Part shown: piece by piece, positions 10,489 through 54,554 of the stretch | Layout of the letters: each line of letters opens with the position of its first letter | Numbering within the stretch: position 1 is the first letter of the stretch | DNA from: Prinia subflava | Lineage: Eukaryota > Chordata > Aves > Passeriformes > Cisticolidae | Assembly (NCBI RefSeq): GCF_021018805.1 | Contig: NC_086258.1 | Coordinates: forward strand, 8,037,081-8,101,080 | Length of the DNA: 64,000 nucleotides | Reading direction: 5' to 3' | Position numbers and translations under genes: made by a program | The notes under the pieces: generated by a model | What the model saw: the letters and a program-made list of their open reading frames with translations, nothing else | What the model was told of the DNA's origin: nothing | The model's database searches: none

Positions 10489-13400
10489 GGCTCCTGCTCC
10501 TCTGCCCGTGGACAAACAGGTCCAAGGTGCTCCTGAGACTGGTATTTTTGGGTATCTGGCAGGGTGTGGTGTAGTGGTGCCTCTGCTCTGCTCTCACCTA
10601 CCCAAGTTTCGTGCACACGAGTGGAGGATGGAGACAGATCCAGGGCACCCAAAACCTTGTGGTTGGAGTGTTGAATCTGTGTCAGAGGTGGCTGAGCCCC
10701 TGTCTGGGGCCAGCAGGGTGCTGTGGCAGGGGACCTTGGAGCATCTTTGTCACGGTGGCACCAAGAGGCCACCACGTGTCAGGGCTGGGCTTTCCCAGCC
10801 ATCCCATGCAAACCTCACAGGCAAGCTGCTGGAGACTCTCCAGCTCATCCAGGGTCTCCAGGGCCACCAGGAGAGCCCATCACACCACCTTGCTCCTCTT
10901 CCTCTCTCTTTAAAGCAGTGGTGGAAGAGGGGGAGAATCCAGTGCTGCAGCTCCTGCCCAGCGCTGCTGGAATGTGGGAGGGGGAGGGAGCTGAGGCACC
11001 AGCCCAACAGTTAAAAATTACTAACTACTTCCCTAATATAATTAGGTTTCCATGCAAGCAATTGCCTTAATTGCCAGAGGGATGTGGGGCAGTGCAGGGG
11101 GAGCCAGGCTGGGCTGGCCCTGTGCTGCTGCTTTGGTCAGTGCCTCATGTTCTGCTCCAGCTGGAACAAGGGATTTGTGGGGGGAAGATAGTCCCAGGGA
11201 TGCCCCAGTAAGGATTTGGCTGGGCCAAAAATAAATAAATAAAAAAAAAAAAAAAGTGCTTTGTGAACATGATGGGGCTGGAAGCAAGTGGTGGCAGTGT
11301 CACTCTCCTTGGATGGGTTTGCTGGAAGATGAGCTCAGATTCTACCAGGACATGCTGCAGTTTAAATTCCTGTTTATTTTTTAAGTGCTGTTGGAGGCAG
11401 GGAAAGTTAGGCAGGCAAAAAAAAAAAACCCCAACCAAACCAGAGGCCACTCCGTGATTTATGCAGCAAAGGAGATAAGTGGGGATTTAAGGAGAAGGGA
11501 ATATATAATTGAGACGAACGTGTAACATGAGCAGGGATCCAAACAGAGAGATTGTAATCAGAAGTGTGAGGAGAAGCTGGGGTTTATTAATGAAACGTCT
11601 CATCCATTTGTCAGCTGCAGAGGAGCAGCCTTTCCCAGCAGCTGGAGGGGGCGGGCGTGGGGATTCTCTCGGTGTTCCCGGTGCAAGGATTGATGCTGCC
11701 ATCTTCCTGCCCTGCTGCTCAGCCTGGAGGTCCAGGCAGGATTAGGGGAAGTCTGTGGTTTCTGGGAGGCTGGATGTTGTTGTTTTCCTGGCTGGAATGT
11801 GCCCTAGGACTCAGGAGCTGGGGGAGCTGCTCGGCAGGGCTGAGAGCCGCCCGAGGAAGGGCTTGGTGGAGCCTGCCTCCAAGTCCCTCATCTTCCTCAT
11901 GCTCCCCCTGGTTCCAGTGCTTGGCTGCCCTGCAGTCCCCCTCCCCTGGCTGCTGCAATGCCCAGGCACAGCTGGGAGGTGCTGCTGACCCCGTCCCACA
12001 GCCCTGCTGTCCCCCAGAGCTTGGACAACCCCTCTGTCCCAGCCTGGGGGCTGCAGCCTGCTGCAGACACATCTCACCCAGCTTTGGAGGAGCACTGGGA
12101 GCCGTGGGGAGAGCATGGAGCACCCAGCTCCAGGGCCCTTAGTGTCACATTTCCAGGAGCTCACATGGTTTGCCCTGTCTGTGGGGGCTCTGCTCTGTGT
12201 TGTGGGGTCTGTGCCCTGGCTCACCAAGTGCCTGTTGTTGGGGTGACACCAGGAGAGGTGACACCAAAGCCTGGTGAAGCCACCCTATTTCTTGCCCCAC
12301 TCAGTCCCTTTTATCCCTGGTGCAGTCACCCTATTTCAGTCCCTTTTTTCCCTGCCCAGCCTTGCCTTTGGGGCCTCTCATCCATTGGGGTGGGACGATG
12401 TTGCTGGCGGTGCCCGAGGGGTTAACCCGGGGCTGTGCTCAGCTCTGGCAGGGGAACGCTGGGGAAAGGAAGGGAACATTTCATGAAGGGAACATTTTCG
12501 TGAGGGGTCCTTCCCCTTCCCAGGCCCTGGCAGTTATCTGTGGGCTGCCAGAACTCCTGGAACGCCGAGCCCCGCTGGACATTGACCCGTCCGTGCCGAG
12601 CTCAATTAGCTGAGGCTATCTGATTGGACTTGGTGCAGCCTAATTAGCTTTGGACTCGAACCAGAAACTTAAACCCAAAGGCAGCTTGCAGGCAGCCCAT
12701 CCCTTGCTGCTGCCTGCCTGAGGGAGGGAAAAGCTTTCCCAAGCCTCCTCTCTCTGGCCTGGGAAGGGAGAACAACCCACCCAGCCTGCCTGCCCATCCT
12801 TCCGGCCACACAGCTGGAGCTGAGGGGGCTCAAACCTCCCCTCGTGTCCAAAACGTGTTGCTGATCCCCAGCAGGTCACATAAAACCAAAGGCGGCTTCT
12901 TCCTCTTGGAAAGAAGTGCATGGCATCTTGTTTCCAGAAGGAACTTGGTTTTTTGGGAGGGGATCTGACTCTGCCTTCACTGTCTTGTCACACACCTTCC
13001 TGTGTAGCACCCCGTTCTCAGGCTCCTTCTTCCTCCTGGACTGCAGCTGAGGGTCACAGGGTGGGTGCTTTGTTCCTGAGAGAACTGGCCACTCCAGAGG
13101 GTGCTCCAGTCATCAGTGGAGACGTGGAGGAGGAGCTGAGGTGGGAAGGGATGGCTGTTTTGGGACCCTGGGTTGCTTCCCCCATTGGGGTTTCCAGCTC
13201 TGTGACCATTAAAATGCAAAAATGCTACTGGGAAGGGATTTCTGGGGGTCTGTTGACCAGCTTCCCACCAGGCATGGTTCTGAGAGGTGGAAAACAGCAT
13301 TCCCATGGGCTGCTCCCCCAGTTCCCAGCAGTGAACCCCTCTGGACGGGTGGATAATCCCACTTGGATGCTCATGAGATGTCCCCTGGGCAGATGACACC

Positions 13401-13611
13401 TTCGTGCCCATGCCAGGCTTGCTGGGTCTCAACTGAGGGATGGAAAAATCCACGTGGCCTTGCCATCCTCCAGCACCCCCTAAGGAAAAGCACCAGAGCT
13501 GGCTTTCTGGAAAACCAGTAAGCAGCCTTGGTTCTGCTGGTCAGTGTCTTTGCAGCTTTGGTGTCTTGGGCTGCCAGCTGCACGCTGGTGGTGAGCACCA
13601 GCCCAGGCCCC

Positions 13612-13712
13612 GCTGGATCAATTAAAGCCCATTATGCCAAGTGAATGACTGTAATTATCTCAAATCTGGATTAATGTGCACGCACAGCACCGTAATGCAA
13701 TCCGCCTGCCTG
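13612..13712. promoter_or_regulatory. Candidate conserved noncoding element
   Basis: Unique stretch with TCAATTAAAGCCCATTATGC, GACTGTAATTATCTC and GGATTAATGTGC. Several homeodomain-like TAAT cores sit within 60 bp, in sharp contrast to the flanks. Confidence 0.22.
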
Positions 13713-13781
13713 CTTGCTTGCTTTGTGGGCCGTTGTTCCTAGGAGCCAGGAGGAGGCAGGGATCCACAGTTTATGGCTGTG

Positions 13782-13815
<34 letters not shown>

Positions 13816-14514
13816 ACCTCCTTCTGCTGGCTCAGACCCGAGCATGGAGCTTGGCCCATCCTGTGGGATCTCTAAAAGCTGTGTGGGCTCTCAGTGCTGA
13901 GCTCAGGTGGGAGCAGAGGTGATGGGGAGGTGCTGCCAGTCCCCAAAATCAGCAGAGCGAGGGTGGATGCAGCACATCCTGCACCTCCAGGACTCTTTAA
14001 CAAGTGAACAACTCATTTTAGCCCGTGGATCTCAAAGCCAGTGGCTGGGAGAGCTGCTGGGCTGCTGCACTCTTGGTCTTTAGGATTTGGCTCATCCCAG
14101 ATGTGCCAGAGGGAGAGCACAGGAAGCTGAGGGTTGGGAGCTCCTGTTTCCCAGAGCACTCAGCATCCTTCTGGCTGCTTTGTGCTTTGCAGAGGGATAT
14201 TCTAGAGCTGAAGGGAGCAGGTTCCACAGGAGCAGAGAGCTTGGCTCCAAAGCCCCATCCACTCTCCCTGTCCCTCCTCCCTGGAGCCCAGCGTGGGGCT
14301 GTCCCCAAGTGTTGGGGACCGTGGTTGGGGTGAACTGGGGCAGTGCCTGATCTGGGCTCTCTGATGGGCACATGCCCCGTGTGTGGCTCGTTCCTGGGGT
14401 GGCCTGGGGGATCTCCAGTGTGAGTGGAAGCTTCTCCTCTTCCTGCTGGAATGAGCCTGAAGCTTCCGAGCTCCCCACGAGTCTCGCTGGATCCTGCTTG
14501 GATTTCCATAGCTC

Positions 14515-14612
14515 GGAGCCCAGCACCCCCTCAAGGGCAATTAGATCACTTCCAATTTGCCCGTGAGCCCATAAAACTGCCATTGAATGTAATTAAAAGG
14601 CCATAATGAGCT
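14515..14612. promoter_or_regulatory. Candidate conserved noncoding element
   Basis: Unique sequence with GGGCAATTAGATCACTTCC, CCATAAAACTGCC and TGTAATTAAAAGGCC. Its character is the same as that of the 13612 island. Confidence 0.22.
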
Positions 14613-15670
14613 CCAGCAACCTGTGGGACCGCTGTGCTTGGGCTCTCACCGTGCTCTTTTCGGGGCCCGGGATGGAGCCAGCGGGGCTGCAGGGAGGATG
14701 AGGAGCTCCCTGGGCAGCACGGGCAGGCTTTGGTGACACCGGGGTGCCACCATCCCCACACTGGTGATGCCCCTCAGGGAAGAATCCCTGGGAGCACCCT
14801 CTGTTTTTGTGGAGCAGAGGGAGCATCTTCTCCTGCAAGTTTGGCTGCACTGGTGCAGTTTGGAAGCTGGGAAGGGACGGGCAGGTCCGGTCACCTCTCG
14901 GCATGGCCTGCTCCAGGCTGTGTTTGGGAAGGTTGGGGACAGGGGACAGTTGCAGCAGTGGTGGCTGAACCCTTGTCCTTGGCAGTGGAGTCCCCCAAAC
15001 CTCCCTTTTAGGGTGCCTGAGGACACCCAAGGAGCTGGAGAGATGCAACCCCCAGCAGGGTTTGCCTGGGAAATCCCAGCCCTGCCAGATTTGGGACAGA
15101 GAGCTGGGCTGGAATTCTGGCTGGGTTGGGGGCATCACTCCCCTGCCCCAGGGAGGGGCCAGCCCTGCTCCGAGCTGCTTCTGCAGAGGGCTCTGAAGAG
15201 CTGCCACGTCAATCCCTTGCTGAGCCAGCCCCTGGCAGCCCTGGCAGCAGCACTACACTGCCCCTATTATGGGCTGGCCCTGCCGCGGGTTCCCAGCCAG
15301 TAAATTAGGGGCAGTGACTGCAGAACAGAGAGCATTGTGAGAGCAGGGCCAGCGCCGGCCCTTGAGGGATGAAATAGGAGCCTGTAATTTCTCAGCACTG
15401 TTGTGACATCTTTGCACAAGCGTGTGATTGAGTCACATTTGCTTTATCAGCAGAATCCTTGTTTGCCTGGGTGCACCCTCCCCCTTCCACCCAGCGCTGC
15501 CAGGGTGGGGGAGAGCTGCCCGCTCCCCTCCCCCTGGGCTTCCCTGCTCTCTCACACTTCCCATATGGCCTGCTCCTCACCCTTCCTGCTTTTCCCTTCT
15601 CTGCCTTGCCCCTGGAGGCTGCCCTGTCTGCCTGGGGCAGGGGTGGGGGTCCTCCATGTGGTGGGAAGGT

Positions 15671-15860
15671 GGTTTGGGATGCGGTCCATGGTTTGGGATG
15701 GGGTCCATGGTTTGGGATGGGGTCCGTGGTTTGGGATGGGGTCCGTGGTTTGGGATGGGGTCCATGGTTTGGGATGGGGTCTCTGGTTTGGGATGGGGTC
15801 TGTGGTTTGGGATGGGGTCCATGGTTTGGGGTGGGGTCCGTGGTTTGGGATGGGGTCCTT
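15671..15860 (+). repeat. 19-bp minisatellite (GGTTTGGGATGGGGTCCAT)
   Basis: Ten near-identical copies occur with small changes in the last bases (CCAT, CCGT, CTCT, CTGT). It is G-rich on the + strand. Confidence 0.95.
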
Positions 15861-18800
15861 GCAGGGCAGGAAGCCAGGAGTGCAGGAGGAAGGGACGTTT
15901 CCTCCAGTGCCAGGGCAGCTCGTGGGGACAGCAGCTGCTGTAAAATTCCCCTTTTCAATCCTTCCCCCTCGGAGATGGGGTGGCCCCTGCAGGCTTCCAG
16001 CTCTGCCGCTGCTCCAGGGGCAGGGTGTGATTTTAGCGGGTTCCTGAGAGGGTGGGGGGGGGTTTGTAAGGGAAAAAATCCAAAATAAGCCCCTGTGCTG
16101 ATGCTGGGCACACTTGTTCAGCCCATGGGGGCTGTGTGCCCCCTCCTCCATGGCAGCTCTGAAGCATCAGGAGCAGCTATCTCATTTTTGGGAGATCCTG
16201 TGCTGTGGGATCTCCAGCCCCCCTGTGCACCAGGGGTCCAGCAGGTGATGGGGTGAGTCAGGGGTGAGGGTCTCCCAAAAGCACCACATGGTGCTGTGAT
16301 CCAGATTGCCAAAAAAGTGGGATTTTCTCCAGAGAAGAGAATAAAACAGGATAGAGAGGAAGAACAGACACTGGAGCTGCAGGGACAGAGGCGACCCAGG
16401 GGGGACAGGGATGCTGCTGGCAGCTTTGGGGTGGCTCCCACTTGGAGGAGCCCCCGTGGCTGAGCAGTGGGATGCTTTTGCACTCCCCCTTCTCCCTGTG
16501 GGCAGAGAGCAGAGGTTTCCTGAGTGCTGAGCAGGAATTCTGGCCGGGGAGGGAGAGGCTGGCGTGCGGAGCGCGGTGGAAAAGCCGCTCGTGGGTGCCG
16601 GAACCTCACGCCAGGGCCCGTCAAGCTGGCAGTGAAACGCTGGCAGGAGGCAGCACCACTGCCTGGCAGCACGCAGAGGGAAGCTGTGGAATTCCTCCAG
16701 CCCAGGGAAGGCCCTGCTGCTGCACTGGAACCCCAAAAAGCAGCTCTGCTGCTGGCTGGGCTCGGCGGAGGTGCCGAGCGGCGCTGCGGGAAGGTTTCGG
16801 GGAGAGCTCGGAGCCAGAGGTGAGAAGCTCTGTGGCTTTGAGGTTTTAGTTTGGTCAAAGTGAAACCTGCTGGGAGGAGGAACCCACCCTGTGCAGATTG
16901 CAGCTGAAACTGAGTTTCTCACTGCCCTCCAGCAGCTTGAACCACCACGGCATCACCTGGGGAAGGTTCTGAGTGTGGCTGGAGAAACTCTCCCAAATCT
17001 CAGAGCAGATTCCCGAAGAGAAAACTGCACGTGGTGGTTTTGAAATGCCTGCAGGAAGAGATTTCTGCCCCATGTGCAGGGTTTGGGGGGGGTCTCAGAG
17101 GGATGTTCTGGGGTTTGTCTTTGTACTTGAGTCCAGAAATGTAAAAAGAAAAATCAATTCCAGTTTTTGGTGAAATCAGAGCTGCTCAGCAGTCTGCATT
17201 CCCATGCTCCTACATCCCTTTGCCTGTAGCTGTGGAAAAGACACTCAGAAGGGATTTATGGATGAAACAGCTGCATCTTGTGACACCTTGGGGTGCCCAT
17301 TCCCAGGGATTCCCGGTGTGCTCGGAACAAAGGAAGTGTGAGAGGATCAGTTACCTGTCCTCACTGGGCAAAGTGCTTTAAATGCAATTTAATTTGCTTG
17401 GATTTGCCACAGGCTGCTGTTTATTCCTTGGATCCATGGATGAGTTTTTGGTCACATCCCTGCGTGTGCCCAGCTCGGGCACTGCCAGCTCCAGGGCAGC
17501 AGCCCCTGCTGGAAGGAGGAGAGGCAGCTCTTGCTCCATCCCCCGTCAGTTCTCAGCTGTGCCGCTGTGAATTGAGAGCAAACTTACTCAAGATTGTAGG
17601 CCAGGGGCTGTTTAAATTCCTCCCCGAGTTTGTGATCAGGACAAAAGTGAGGACCTGACCTCTTGTGGTCACAGCATTACCATGGCCATTTTCACGTGGA
17701 AACCACAGTCCTGCCAGGTCCTGTTGTTCTGTTATTTACCACTCATCCCCTGGGTTGCTGTGGGGAAGAGAGAGAAGAGGAAAAGGGAAGCCTCCATTAT
17801 TTGGGGTTCCTTGCCTGGAAAGCACGTGAGATTCCCGAGCTGCTTTTGAGGAATGAAAGCAGAAGGACGCGAGTTTCCACTGCCGAGTTCATTTTGGTGT
17901 GGGGTCACCCAAGGAGGAACGTGGGGCGCTGCCTTTACCCCACCCACGTGCATTTGGGGTGAGGATTTGGAACCTGGGCACCCCCAAAGTGATGCTGGAG
18001 AGCGGAGGAGGAGAAGGAGGAGGAGGAGGAGGAAGAGGAGGAGGAGGATGTTGGCAGAATTCTGATCCTGCTGCTGGTCCTGCTCCCCTCCCAGCCTGGC
18101 CCTGCAAAGCCCTGTAACACCAAGAGCTGACTTAAGGAAGGGAGTGGCAACCCAAATTTAGAACTTCCTGCTGTTTAATACCCAGAGTCGATTTGCTTTC
18201 TGATTAAGGAGGAAAAGGTGCTGAGGGAAAAAAAACCCCAAAAAAATAAAGAAAAGCAGAAGCAGGGGATTGTGAGTGACTTCCCAAATCTGAGCTGGTG
18301 TCAGGGCCAGGCTCTTGGGCTGGTCCTGCAGTGGCATCTCCTGGTGCAAACCCCTCTGATCCCAGTGGATTGGCTGTGGGTTGTGTCCTAGGTGAGCAGC
18401 TCTCCTCAGCTGCAGAAAAACAAAGCTCAGGGACTCTGTTTGTGCCTTGAAATATGTTTCTTTTAACTTGCCCTCGCTCAGATGTGAGTGCTGAGCCACC
18501 GAGCTGCTGAGTAAACTCCCAGGATATGCCAGAAAAGGTTTTCCAGCACAGCTAGGTCACTGTAGTTTTACTGGCAAAGCCTCTTAGGCATAAATGAAGA
18601 TTATTCTGGCGAAAGCTTATGCTGGTACACTTTATTCCAATACAAATGAGCTATCCTGGGGAAAAAAAAGCTCCTCTGCACGTTGGAATTGTTTCTGCTC
18701 TGGGACATTTTGTGGTTTAGAAATGTTAAAATCACAGCCCTTGGTGATAGTGCTGGATCAGCAAAAGCTGCTTCAGCTGCTGCAGACGTGCCCTGGGCAG

Positions 18801-20383
18801 GCAGCAGGACTCGGAGTGACACTGGGTGACAAAATGCCACAGGGAAGGGCTGGTGGCATTCCAGGTGTCCTGGAGGTTCTGGCCTGCCCACCTGGGGGGC
18901 ATCCAGCCATGGATCCAAGCTGGAATTTTGTGCTGAATGCCAAGGGGATGGAAAAGAGCAGGGGAGGTGCCCACAGGTGTTAGGTACAAATGTTTTACCA
19001 CGATTTTTTTGCCCCTTATTGAAAATTATCGATAATATTCTAATTATTATCATGGTTGTGATAATGGCAGAAGAGTGCTGGCTGAGGGAGGGGTGATCCA
19101 GCAGCTGAGATCTGCCCTGGATTTTGGAACTGGCAGGATCTGTTCCCAGCTTTGGCTCTGGTTTGCTGTGTGACTTGGGTGAAGGTGACATCAGTCTGTG
19201 CCCTTCTTGTGCCATCACTGTCTGCTTTTGGGGCTGCTGCTAAAAACCTCTAGGAGGTAGGAATCCATCCCAAAGAGATCTTGGAAAGACTGAGGGAAAG
19301 GGATGAGCACCAGAAACACAAAACTCAGGCTCCTCTGCTGGGTCTGGTGCCCAGGGGATGGCTCCTGGTGTGGGAGCCCTCACAGGGCTCCTTGCAGCCA
19401 TCCCTTGCACATGGATCATGTGGCTCTGCCCTAAATGTCATATTCCTTGGGAAAAAAATCCCCATCCAAACTCTGTGGCTGGCGGGCTCGTAGTTTGGAG
19501 GAAGAAAAAGAGCTTCACTGCAAATTCTTCAGCTGCTGACGAGCTCTGGTTTCTGATCTCCCGACTGCCATGGGGCATCTTTGGGGACAGACAGAGGTCG
19601 TTGTGCTAAAACAAAGGACACACACAGCAAATAGCTGCAGTTGATGGGTGTGACAGAGGGGAAATGCTTTCAGAACTTTTTTTTTTCCCTATTTTTTTTT
19701 TTTTTAATTTAGAAACAGGCAGAGAGTTTATTTTGGTCAAGAGATGGTCACACACAGCAGCTTTAAATGGCAGAACTCCTCGAGGAGAAGGAGCAGTCTC
19801 ACACTGCTCCAGCTGAAAATGCCTTTGGGGAGATGCCTCCTCTGTTTGCTGCACTCCAAGTGGTGCTCATCAGTTTGGGAATTTATTTGTGTCTGTTAAG
19901 GATGTTTCCTCAATCTAGGCTTTTTTCTTTTTTAAATTGATCTTTTTTCTGTAGCATTATTTCTGCAGTCAAGATCCTTTAGGGTCCTTGTGATGGGGAA
20001 TTGGGCAGACTCCCTATATCCCACTCCTGATGCCCATCTCTCCACCTCAAGTTATATTTTCCCCAAACTCCAATTCCCTCCAGCCCTGGGCTGAGTTTCC
20101 TCAAGTGGACATTTTTTGCTAAGTTTAAAAACCGTATTTGCTTGCTGGATGTAAATGTTTGCCATTGCTGCTGCTGTCCCAGCAGGGTTTTGGAGCAGGG
20201 AGCGTTTGGATGAGGAGTGGAAACCTCCCAGTGTCCAAGAAGTTCATTGGAACTTTTGAGTCCTGATGCTCTGCAAAAGTTCTGGTCTGGTTTAGATTTC
20301 CCAGTGTGTGGCCGAGGGGTTTGGGTATAAACACATCCAAATGTGGCTGTGCCTCCCCACATCTCCCTGTTCCACACCATTAT

Positions 20384-20696
20384 CCTCTCTCCTCTCCTCT
20401 CCTCTCCTCTCCTCTCCTCTCCTCTCCTCTCCTCTCCTCTCCTCTCCTCTCCTCTCCTCTCCTCTCCTCTCCTCTCCTCTCCTCTCCTCTCCTCTCCTCT
20501 CCTCTCCTCTCCTCTCCTCTCCTCTCCTCTCCTCTCCTCTCCTCTCCTCTCCTCTCCTCTCCTCTCCTCTCCTCTCCTCTCCTCTCCTCTCCTCTCCTCT
20601 CCTCTCCTCTCCTCTCCTCTCCTCTCCTCTCCTCTCCTCTCCTCTCCTCTCCTCTCCTCTCCTCTCCTCTCCTCTCCTCTCCTCTCCTCTCCTCTC
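20384..20696 (+). repeat. CCTCT pentanucleotide array, about 62 copies
   Basis: A pure CCTCT tract of about 310 bp, with pyrimidines on the + strand and AGAGG on the minus strand. There is no interruption except at the edges. Such a homopurine and homopyrimidine mirror tract can form triplex (H-) DNA. The purity suggests recent expansion, or an assembly length that is only approximate. Confidence 0.97.
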
Positions 20697-21259
20697 GCTG
20701 TTTTTCCCTGCCAGGACCTTGCTGGGTGCTGGTTATCCCATTTTTGTGGCTGAGTGGAGCTGCTGAGGTGACGTGGGACGTTCAGGGAGCCCCCAGGGTT
20801 TGGGATTTGGGGAGAGGTGCCTGTCCCACACGTGCTTTTCTCTCTGACGTGCTCCGGCAGGCGCGGGCGCCGCCAGTGACCCTCCTGTGACCTCTCCTGC
20901 CTTCGATATTCCGGATCTTTTCTAGGGAAGGACTCTGCTCTGCTGCCTTCCCTCTGCACGGGTCAAGGGCCTGCTTCCCTTGGATCTGCTGATCCCTGAG
21001 GGCATCCCTGCATCCCTCCAGGCTGTCTGTGAGCTCCTGGATGGCACTGGGGGCTCTCCCAGCCCTTTAAAGACACCAAACCCGGAGCTCTGGGAAGCGC
21101 TGTCCCGAACCCCGGGAGCAGCCCTGGAATCCTGCAGGAATTTCCTGGGGTTCCTGTTGTGCCTCCCTCGCGTCACCCGGAGCTTGCTCTGTGTCAACAT
21201 CCTGGGGCCAGGCCAGCCCTGGGGACAGCAGCACGGCCCAGGGGGGCCTTTGGGGTCAC

Positions 21260-21722
21260 ACGGGGGATACTGGGGATGCTGGGGGCAGCACTGGGGTGCT
21301 GGGGGCAGCACTGGGGCTCTGGAGTCAGTGATGGGATTCTGGGGACAGCAGTGGGATTCTGGGGACAGTGACGGGGTTTTGGGGGCAGCGGTGAGGTGCT
21401 GGGGACAGTAATAGGATTCTGGATGTAGCAGTGGAGTTCTGGAGGCAGCAGTGGGATTCTGGGGCCAGTGATGGGATTCTAAGGGCAGCACTGGGATTCT
21501 GGAGGCTTAAATGGGACTCTGGATGCAGTGATGGGACTCAGGAGGCAGCAAAGAGATTCTGGAGGCAGCAAAGAGATTCTGGAGGCAGCAATGGGATTCT
21601 GGAGGCAGCAGATGGGTTCTGGTTGCATAAATGAGACCCTGGATGCAGCACTGGGGTTCTGGAAGCAGCAGTGGGATGCTGGGGGCAGTGATGGGGCTGT
21701 GGCAGCAGCAGTGGAATGCTGG
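21260..21722 (+). repeat. 20-bp minisatellite (CTGGAGGCAGCAGTGGGATT)
   Basis: About 23 diverged copies occur, with frequent GGGGACAGCAGTGGGATTCT and GGATGCAGCACTGGGGTTCT variants. It lies 1 kb upstream of exon 2. Confidence 0.93.
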
Positions 21723-22284
21723 TCCCACATCTTTGCTGGGGTCCCACATCTCCTCCTCCTCCTCCTGGGGTTTCCCCACCAGGATCAGGGATCTCCAGGG
21801 AAGGCTCCTGGGGCTGTGCTGCTGTGGGTTCAGCGTTTCCCGCTGTGTGACATCCATGTGCTGACTGCTCCACAGTCCTGGGGACACAGCTGATCCTGAC
21901 GGGTGCAGGCGACTGGAGACAGAATTTCCCAGGCTTTAGTTCACTTTGGGTTAGCCCAAGTGGCCGTGCTGGTGCTTCCCTGTCTCTGGATCCCTGGTGT
22001 GAGCTGGGGGGACCCTGGGTGGGTTTTTGGGGGAACTCTGCCCCTGCTGCCCCCCTGTCCCTGCTGTCTTCCTCCCGCCCCTCCCTGGGGGCCAGAGCCA
22101 GCCCCTTCCTCGCTGGGGATTGTTTTGCAAGCAGCGTGACAGGATGAGGAGGAAATGTGCCAGGAATGGCTCCATGTCTCCTCCTGGGAGAACTGGAGTC
22201 TATTTATAAGCCCCCCTTCCCGCCCCCCTGCTCTGCTCCACCGGGACAGGCAGACACAGCCCCTCCTGCTGCCTGCAGAGTGCT

Positions 22285-22350
22285 CCAGAATCATGGAGTC
22301 ATTCAGCTTGGAAAAGACCTCCAAAATCCCCAAATCCAACCTCTGAGCAC
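22285..22350 (-). mobile_element. CR1 LINE 3' end, short fragment, - strand
   Basis: CAGAATCATGGAGTCATTCA, then GCTTGGAAAAGACCTCCAAAATCC and CCAAATCCAACC, matches the reverse complement of the CR1 terminus (AATCATAGAATC and AAAAGACCTC blocks). It is about 390 bp upstream of exon 2. Confidence 0.75.
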
Positions 22351-22742
22351 GCAGCATTCCTTGTGGATGGACACACACACCTCACATGAGCCATGCACAG
22401 ACTGAGCCACCTCCACAGCGAGTGGGGGCTGCTCTCCCTGGCCCATGATAAATCCAAATTATCCTGGAAATCAGCTGGAGCAGCCGTGCAGAGCGTCTGG
22501 CAGAGCTCAGGGCTGTGTCAAGGAGGTGGAGGAGGGCAATGATGCCTGCCTTGAGGTGGAAAAGCTCTTAAGGAGGTGGAAATGCTCTCAGTACTTAATG
22601 CCTGCACAGATATTCCAGAAGAAAGTCTGGAGAGATGGGGCTGCACTGGGAATTTCGGGGGGACGAGCAGGGGGCCTGCAGCTCAAGGCTCTGTCCCACC
22701 CATGGGTGACTCAACCCCTTTCCTCTGCTCCTTCTCTTGCAG

Positions 22743-54081
<31,339 letters not shown>

Positions 54082-54522
54082 GGAGCTCTGCCGGGTCAGT
54101 CCCTCTCCCGGCCGGGCTCCCTCGGGGGCCCTTCCTCCGCTTCCCCGGCCCCAGCCCGACCCTCCCCGCTGCCCCCAGCGCCGGAGGCACCGTCAGACCC
54201 GGGGCAGCCCTGCCCGGCCTCCTCCTCGCCGCCTGCCCCCCTGTGCGTTCGCTGTCACTGCTGCATCTCCAGAGCTGCCCGCTGGTTCCCTGTGCTACTT
54301 GTAGAGAAGTGGGAGCGCAGAGAGAGCTTTGCCAACCCCTGTCCCCGCCGTGCCATGAGGTTTTGGGATGAGCTGGCGTCACCCCCCAGCCCTGCCCTGG
54401 GGACGAGGACGGTGCCAGCCCCTGGGGCAGCGGGGTTTGGACGAGCCCAGGGGAGTGGTTGGACTCTGCCGGATTGCAGCCGGGCTATTTTCAGAGGATG
54501 GAGTTTTTTGAAAAAGAGAAGA

Positions 54523-54554
<32 letters not shown>

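Larger units (their letters stand above)
1..22742 (+). other. RXRA intron 1 (3' part), no coding exon seen
   Basis: I searched this stretch for the first coding exon (starting MDTKHFLPL in the family) and for other conserved proteins, and found none. The sequence is GC-rich and mostly unique. The recognisable content is the set of tandem repeats, the CR1 fragments, a CpG-rich patch (8240-8510), homopolymer runs and some AT-rich islands, each listed separately. The remaining parts, for example 2712-3927, 3968-6880, 10489-13610, 15861-18990 and 21723-22280, show nothing I can name. The assignment to intron 1 rests on the phase-1 start of exon 2 and on the long first intron of RXRA genes. Part of it could be upstream of an alternative promoter. 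Confidence 0.7.

Noticed and set aside
15392..16111. ORFs with repeated HPKPWTPSQT or WGPWFGMGS
   Set aside because: They come from the 19-bp minisatellite at 15671-15860.
19979..20959. 326-codon minus-strand ORF with EERRG repeats
   Set aside because: It is the AGAGG strand of the CCTCT array plus unrelated flanks.
1..22742. RXRA exon 1 or a neighbouring gene (for example WDR5) in the upstream part
   Set aside because: No MDTKHFLPL-type exon, WD-repeat exon or other conserved protein segment was recognised on either strand.
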